64,000 nt of DNA from Elmis aenea (Eukaryota; Arthropoda; Insecta; Coleoptera; Elmidae): assembly GCA_947652605.1 (NCBI GenBank), contig OX393577.1:64194108-64258107 (forward strand). Reading direction: 5' to 3'. Position 1 is the first letter of the stretch. Each line of letters begins with the position of its first letter. A model generated the notes under the pieces. The model had not been told where the DNA came from. It saw only the letters and a list, made by a program, of their open reading frames with translations, and did not search any database. Positions 58,126 through 64,000 of this stretch are shown piece after piece. Both the position numbers and the translations under genes were made by a program.

Positions 58126-58895
58126 TGTCACAAATACAGCAGCTTTAAAACATTAAACCTGCGCAGAATCGCCAGGTGTTTAAAGAACTATTTTAAATGC
58201 TGGTGGGACGTACCAATGTAACTTAAATGTAATTTAATTTAGCTGCTAGTTTTAGGGAGGATTGCAAACTACAGTAACAAAAATTCGAGTCAACAATATT
58301 CCTTATTCAGTTATAAATATTAACGAAAAGTATAGGCAAATGACTTGATAATGCTTAAATGTCACAGATGAAGAAATAAGAGTGATTAAAAACATAATTT
58401 TGATTTGTTCTTGAAGCATTTTCATGCAAATGTTATGTGTTTCCATATTCGTAAAAGGTTTTTTATTTGATCACGTTATGTTGCTAAACTAAATTAAAAT
58501 ATAATGTTATTTCTTAATATAAAAAGCATAATTAATTGTAATATATTAGCAATATTACCATAATATAATAATAATTATGATATTATAATGTTCGTAAAAA
58601 AGTCTCTTGATTGAAATATCTTTGTAATTATCAGTTTTATGATAAATAAATTAAAAATGTGACGATAAGTTCGACCCAAATTTATTTCTGAATTGGCACT
58701 TTACACAGTGACGAAATATAACCAACCACAAGGTGCAAAAAGGGAATGAATTGTTATCTGCATACCAACTTTACCGTGTGGGAAGGTGCGAAAATACAGT
58801 AACTGGGGAATTAAATCCGAAAATTATGACCCAGAGATTTTTTTAACGGGTGTTGATTAAAAATATCTACTGCATAAATTATGCAGAAAATATGT
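58126..58895. other. no gene seen
   Basis: AT-rich DNA with no recognised frame or element end. Confidence 0.4.
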
Positions 58896-58899
58896 CTTA

Positions 58900-59148
58900 G
58901 ACTAGGGGTCCATGGACCCCCAAGAGGTACGTAAAACTTCAACAGGGGGTATGTATCAAGTATATGTACAATGACCGGAAAAATTTATTGGTGGAAAGCA
59001 ATAACCAACAATTTTCGCACTAATATTTTTACATTGTGTGTTTTACGCATAAATAACGTTCTTATGAAATGGAACAACTGACGAGGGGTACATGACCCTT
59101 CACAGTTAGGCCAAGGGGTACATTGACGGAAACTGGTTCAAAACCACT
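58900..59148. mobile_element. decayed hAT-like MITE
   Basis: The right end GGTTCAAAACCACTG (to 59148) is an hAT-type terminus, and AGGGGTCCATGGACCCCC (58905) with repeated AGGGGTAC blocks (59091, 59115) fits a subterminal array. The left CAGTGG terminus is degenerate and no duplication is visible, so the left limit is approximate. Confidence 0.5.
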
Positions 59149-59156
59149 GCGATAAG

Positions 59157-59446
59157 GCCGTTTTTGTCAATTTTAGCAAAAGACGCCCAAGCGTCGGTAC
59201 CTCTTTTGCAATATATAACGCATTTATGAATGATAACATTAATACCATAAGACAACACCCCGTACAAGATACAATAACTCGAAAATTATTAAAGTCATGG
59301 TTCTAAAATTACCTGGGCATGTTCAGCTAACATAGCCGAAGCCGTTTTAGTCAATTTTAGCAACAGACGCCCAAGCGTCGGTACCTTTTTTGCAATATAT
59401 ACCGCATATATGGAAGATAACATTAATACCATAAGACAGGTGTTCT
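59157..59446. repeat. direct duplication of a ~105 bp block (period 184)
   Basis: GACGCCCAAGCGTCGGTACC occurs at 59186 and 59370 within matching blocks that run from GCCGTTTT(T/A)GTCAATTTTAGC to AACATTAATACCATAAGACA (59157-59256 and 59341-59440). About 90% identical by eye. Each copy has the palindromic GACGCCCAAGCGTC core. Confidence 0.88.
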
Positions 59447-60758
59447 ATACCAGTAATTTTCTACTTCAAAAATGTGTGATAGCAGAAATTTAAGTGTTTT
59501 TTTTTTAACTCAAAGGTAAACAGCCTATAAAAGACGTAGGTGTCCATCTGCCTGTCTGACTGTTGATCGCAAGTACCAAATTTGAACAAGGAATTAAAAG
59601 AAAACAAAATAATTAACTAAGATTGTTAAATATATTATTTATTGACTACTCTACATTTCTAAAAATCTGTCGCCCAGATGCGGTGCACCCCTTGCGCCCC
59701 CCGGGTTGCGGCGGCCCTGATTACACCGTCGTTTGTTTTCCAACTGTCGACAAAATTGAAGAGCGATATAAAGTGACTAAATTATTTACATTTTTAAAAC
59801 GTTTTAAATTATCTTGAGTGTTATTTTTATAGGTAATTCATGGTGTTCCATCACATCAAGCGTGCAATAACAATCATCATTTAAAAGTTATCTTTTGTAG
59901 TAAAGAACGCTTAACGTAAATAACAGCGCAACAAATATGTGGCTCCAAAACGTCTTGCCTTATACGGTAGGAATAAATCACACATAAGTGTTAAAACTGC
60001 ACCGAAATTTGAAGATTCTTAGTTGGGTAAACAATGGCTGAAGATTTCTCACGGCCAAGGTGATAATTGATGTCAATATAACGTCCTCCATTACAGTGTT
60101 AATAAAATTATAATTCACATGATTTTGACATGTACAAATTTTAGCTTAAGGTTTAGGTGTCACAAAAATACTTAACACTAAATGACTTTATCGTGTTCTT
60201 TTTCTCTGGGATGTATTGGCCGCCCACGGACGTTTTGTGAGCAGTAATAATGAAAAAGTTCTTTATTTGAACACGTATAGTTACAGCAAGATTTATATCC
60301 GTCCACAGCATGTTAAACAAATAAGACTTAGAAACAATAAATTGGAAAAACTAAACATAACTGTGTATCTGTTGAAAATAACGTCCTAATAAAACAAAAA
60401 TTAAGCATCTACTCAGATAATTGCTGATTATCAATTTACCAAAATAGACTGAAATAAGAAATTGCACATCACACTAAAAACAGAGCCATGAAAACGAGAA
60501 TTTTAAACCGAAAATAATAACAAAAGCCAACTGAGTATTTTGATGTAAATCCAATTTCTCATACAAACAGAGATCCAATTCGCGAAAATAATTTAAAACT
60601 AATTTGAATGACCTACTTTTTAAGACAAAGAATGTACAATCTTAAAAGTTTTATAACGAAAAGAGGTTTTTGCGATCAAATCTCAAAAACTTGCCAATAT
60701 GGCCTGTCCTAACCAATATTGGCCAACTGTATTGAACAATGTACGGAATAATTACAAT
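59447..60758. other. no gene; possible hAT terminus at 59720
   Basis: GTTGCGGCGGCCCTG ending at 59720, preceded by CACCCCTTGCGCCCCCCGGG, is a GC-rich block in AT-rich DNA and looks like the end of an hAT-like element reading CAGGGCCGCCG on the minus strand. No partner found. Nothing else recognised. Confidence 0.4.
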
Positions 60759-60761
60759 TAT

Positions 60762-61251
60762 AGGTTTGTTCCAACAAGCCGTTTAAAACCAATCCATGCA
60801 TCAATGCATAAACTGGTTTATTCGCATGCGTGAACTATGTACTAATAAATGTATCGGCCAGTATTAGCCGTTGTTGGAACGCTTTTACGACTGGTCTACC
60901 TGTAAATGACATTTGTGTCTGTCTATTGGGTTCATAGAAATGTGCGCATCGCAAGGGTAAACACATTATGAATCCAGTACTAAATGGGATTTGGAGTGCG
61001 ATGCATAGCTACTTGAGCTCACGTTAGTTATGAACAGCGCATGCGTGTAAGAATCCCAGCAAGGGTTCGTCCCTTCGTTCATGGACTGTTCTGATAGTCC
61101 GCAAACCAGTACATAAATTAATTTGAGAGTTGATGGAACGAATGACTGACGGTCCAGTGAACTGTCAGAGACTGTGATAGGATGCGATATCGATGCTGCG
61201 CAGAATCCTGACAGTATGTCGCATGGTCCGTAGACTTGTTGGAACAAACCT
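60762..61251. mobile_element. TIR MITE, 490 bp
   Basis: AGGTTTGTTCCAACAAG at 60762-60778 and its exact complement at 61235-61251 are flanked by TAT on both sides (60759-60761, 61252-61254). A 3-bp target and an AGG start suggest the PIF/Harbinger-ISL2EU group. Interior non-coding; it contains several ATGCAT/GCATGC palindromes. Confidence 0.85.
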
Positions 61252-61263
61252 TATAAATTTCGC

Positions 61264-61311
61264 ACAGTCCTACACCTGACGGTAAAGGGACGTCGACTAA
61301 ATAAATAAATA
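61264..61311 (+). mobile_element. LINE 3' tail fragment (family B)
   Basis: CAGTCCTACACCTGACGGTA followed by AAGGGACGTCGACTAAATAAATAAATAC matches the LINE tail at 6333-6373 and ends in a short TAAA microsatellite, the usual 3' end of RTE-like elements. No coding part precedes it; the MITE at 60762-61251 ends 12 bp upstream. Confidence 0.6.
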
Positions 61312-62806
61312 CGTTTCGGACCTGTATTTTAAACTGTGTAAAACTTCTAGATGTACAGGAAAATGACTAAATACACCCAATTTTTGAATGTTTGCCGAAT
61401 TTTACACAGATCGCAATTTTAACAATAATAATCGAAGTAATACTTGATTAAAAATGTTAGATTTTTGATCATACCAATTGTTTTCCTCTAAATAAAATCC
61501 CAAACAGCGAAAGTCTATAAAGTTTATCGCTAAATTCGCGTTATCGAATTGACTACGCAGGAATTTATGTGAACTTGTAAGAACCTATAATAACGCAATG
61601 AATGATTAATACTTTTGCTAAATTAAGTCAAACAACCAACCATAAATTTTCCAATAATTTATATCCGTTTAAATTGTAATCAAACATACATAAATGGTTA
61701 TAAATCAGACGTGTTTTACCGTATCGGTTTGCTAGTCAAAGCATGGCCAATATATTTTTTTTTGTGTCTAGATGTGTATTAAATTTCGTGAGTTACGGCT
61801 CATGCCTTTAGTAGCTTGTCGATTTTCCTACAGGCAAAACGCATATAAGATTATTATGATGCAGCTAGCGGTGGATGTAATAACCATTTAATTAAGTAGA
61901 TATTGATTTGAGAAACTTGGTTTATAGTTTCCGGCAATTACCAAAGCAAATACGGTTTTACTTTGCATAAGAACAATTATTTGTCAATATTAGTCCCGCG
62001 AGGATAACACTTTAGTAGACTTTATTTAGGAAAGTTAATTAAGGAAAATTATTTTTGGTTATATAAGAGAAAATTTAGTAGGAATAGTTGGTTGCCGATA
62101 TGATCCAGAGTGTGAAAAATATGTAGGTCCCAAAATGTATGCACAGAAATTTGACTAACGACTTTTGAGTGAATGTTGTAGTAGTTTGACAAGATATTTC
62201 AATAAATATTAGATTTAATTAATTTGGTGTTTATAGCTCTTAGTGTAAAAGTTTTTATTGCCTCTAAAATGTTATTGACAGCTACCAACTGTATATGTGA
62301 TAATTAATTGCCAAAAAATGGCACAAAAATTATTGGCTTAGTCATTAAAAATGTCGACGACCGATTTTTGTCAAAGATATCTAACTCCCAAGAAAAGTAC
62401 GTAAAACAGAAGTCATTAATTAAAATTAATAGTTCAATGTTGACGCTACCGACTGATATTAAAATCGATTAACCTTCTCTTTAACAACTGGACCAAATAC
62501 CAGTTAAGAATCTGACTAACTTCTCTAGCCATAGGAATCCATCAATTTGACAACTCTAGGACAGATAATTGACAGCTGATATTACACGCGGTTGTTATGG
62601 AATGTCATTATTAAGCTAACAATAAAAAAGTTCATAGCCCTAACCTACGAAAAGTAAAAGCTGTTTTTTATGGCGCTCGTTTGGACTACAACATGACTTG
62701 ATGTTCAAACTATTGATTATATTAATATTGGCACGGAAAGAAAAATTCTTTTAAGCTCCAAGAAGTTCTACAATATCACTAAAATTATCAACACGATGGT
62801 TGAAAT
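61312..62806. other. no gene seen
   Basis: AT-rich, unique-looking sequence with no frame above 60 codons, apart from arms of the next element. Confidence 0.4.
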
Positions 62807-63615
62807 ATACAGGGTGTCCCAATTATACACCGCCAAAAGGTAGGTGCATATTCCTGAGTGAAAATGATGACCATTTGTCAAATATTTTGTTATCCGAAAA
62901 TGCTTCCTTTCAAAGTTAGAGACCTCCAAAGTTGCAAGAAAAAAAATCAAAAAATCGAATACGTCCTAGCCGTTTAAGCTAGATCTATCAAACTTGGTCG
63001 AAATGTTTAGGTGTTTCCCATTGACTTTGTGGAATAATTAGAAAGAAAACACGTAATTGGAAGTATGTTTTATAGTCAGGTCATCCGCTTACCATCTTCA
63101 GAATTTTTTTCAAGCATGACATTAGCCAACTAAGTTTAGTAAAAAAAAAATATTTGAGGTATAGGTATAAACAGAGTTTGTCGATGCATCTTTAGCGCTA
63201 ATTTTCTCGAAAACGGCTACGTTTACAGCAAAAAACAAAGAGGGACGAATTTTTTCCTCTTAAGTCGTACTTTTTTATGGACAAATAACATTTTCAATTT
63301 TATTCCAGAGAAAAAAATTCTGAAGATGGTAAGCGGATGACCTGACTATAAATCATACTTCCAATTACGTGTTTTCTTTCTAATTATCCCACAAAGTCAA
63401 TGGGAAACACCTAAACATTTCGGCCAAGTTTGATAGCTTTAGCTTAAACGGCTAGGACGTATTCGATTTTTTTTTTTTTTTTTTTTGCAACTTTGGAGGT
63501 CTCTAACTTTGAAAGGAAGCAATTTCGGATAACAACATATTTGACAAATGGTCATCATTTTCACTCAGGAATGTGCACCTACTTTTTGGCGGTGTGTAAT
63601 TGGGACACCCTGTAT
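62807..63615. mobile_element. foldback element with ~307 bp arms
   Basis: ATACAGGGTGTCCCAATTAT (62807) and its inverted end GGGACACCCTGTAT (63602-63615) start arms that match closely for about 307 bp (62807-63113 and 63309-63615), including GGCGGTG/CACCGCC, TGATGACCATTTGTCAAATA and GGTAAGCGGATGACCTGAC blocks. A 195-bp loop separates them. A T19 run lies at 63468-63486 in the right arm where the left has A6. No coding content. Confidence 0.92.
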
Positions 63616-64000
63616 GTAAATCCTTAGACAGAGAGTCACCAGGCAAAATCTTTTCTGCAGAAACACTTGAATAATTAAAATAAATATTCTAATTGTACGT
63701 ACATAGATTTATCTTCGTTACCAAGAATTTAATACTCGATCAGTTTTGACGGAGCTATTTTTGTTCACTTTCAGACAATTTTTTAGTTACTTAGTTGAAC
63801 GTTTCAAATAGCAAATAAATTAAATTGGATTTTTTAAAATTTATTTCACTTTCCTGGCCCAGTGGCCGGACCTATCTAAATTTCCCGGTACTTAAGTTGT
63901 TCCCAGTGCAGCCCTGCAGGCTACCGAGTCGAATTAGTATAAAGTTAACAGTCTACTAATGGAAATCACTAAACGTTAATTAATATTGCAAATAAATCAC
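63616..64000. other. no gene seen
   Basis: AT-rich, with a GC-richer patch at 63855-63930 (TGGCCCAGTGGCCGGACC, CAGTGCAGCCCTGCAGG) that may be a repeat terminus; not resolved. Confidence 0.3.

Noticed and set aside
63468..63486. T19 run as a Pol III terminator or poly(A) end
   Set aside because: It lies within a foldback arm and corresponds to an A6 run in the other arm, so it is a microsatellite expansion.

Overview
The window reads as AT-rich nuclear DNA from an arthropod, most likely an insect. It holds no long continuous genes. Genic signal is limited to one intact tRNA-Gly(GCC) gene and two short GT/AG-bounded candidate exons; nearly everything else is transposable-element (TE) remains and introns or intergenic DNA. 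The insect call rests on the TE types (mariner, hAT, pogo-like and RTE-like LINE remnants, and foldback elements ending in TATACAGGGTG) and on the tRNA. It is an inference: no marker gene in the window fixes the order. A beetle or similar repeat-rich insect would fit.

Regions. 1-3.4 kb: a minus-strand exon of a probable transcription-factor gene, a broken LINE tail and the tRNA. 4-5 kb: a pogo-like deletion derivative. 6.2-9.8 kb: a decayed RTE-like LINE with most of its reverse transcriptase, followed by a 1.84 kb foldback palindrome. 10.5-14.3 kb: three hAT-type elements with 8-bp target duplications, one nested in another. 15.1-16.3 kb: a G-rich tandem array of about 155 bp units interrupted by an hAT fragment. 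18-20.2 kb: a tRNA-derived SINE and two LINE 3' ends. 24.8-29 kb: four LINE 3' fragments or remnants in close order, including one young-looking insertion with a 16-bp target duplication, plus mariner and hAT coding remnants. 31.5-32.9 kb: a second pogo-like derivative. 34-38 kb: an internally deleted LINE, a mariner remnant and another LINE. 38.9-40.3 kb: two abutting foldbacks. 41.4-50 kb: a series of hAT-like elements and a LINE reverse transcriptase remnant, with one candidate first coding exon at 47.57 kb. 51-53.7 kb: mariner, foldback and a small hAT. 57.6-63.6 kb: two TIR elements with 3-bp duplications, a LINE tail and a last foldback.

The two exons lie on opposite strands about 47 kb apart, so they probably belong to different genes, and most of the window would then be intron or intergenic space filled by TEs. 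No CRISPR array, operon, rRNA or bacterial feature is present. Element boundaries stated with a target-site duplication were read directly from the bases; boundaries without one are approximate.
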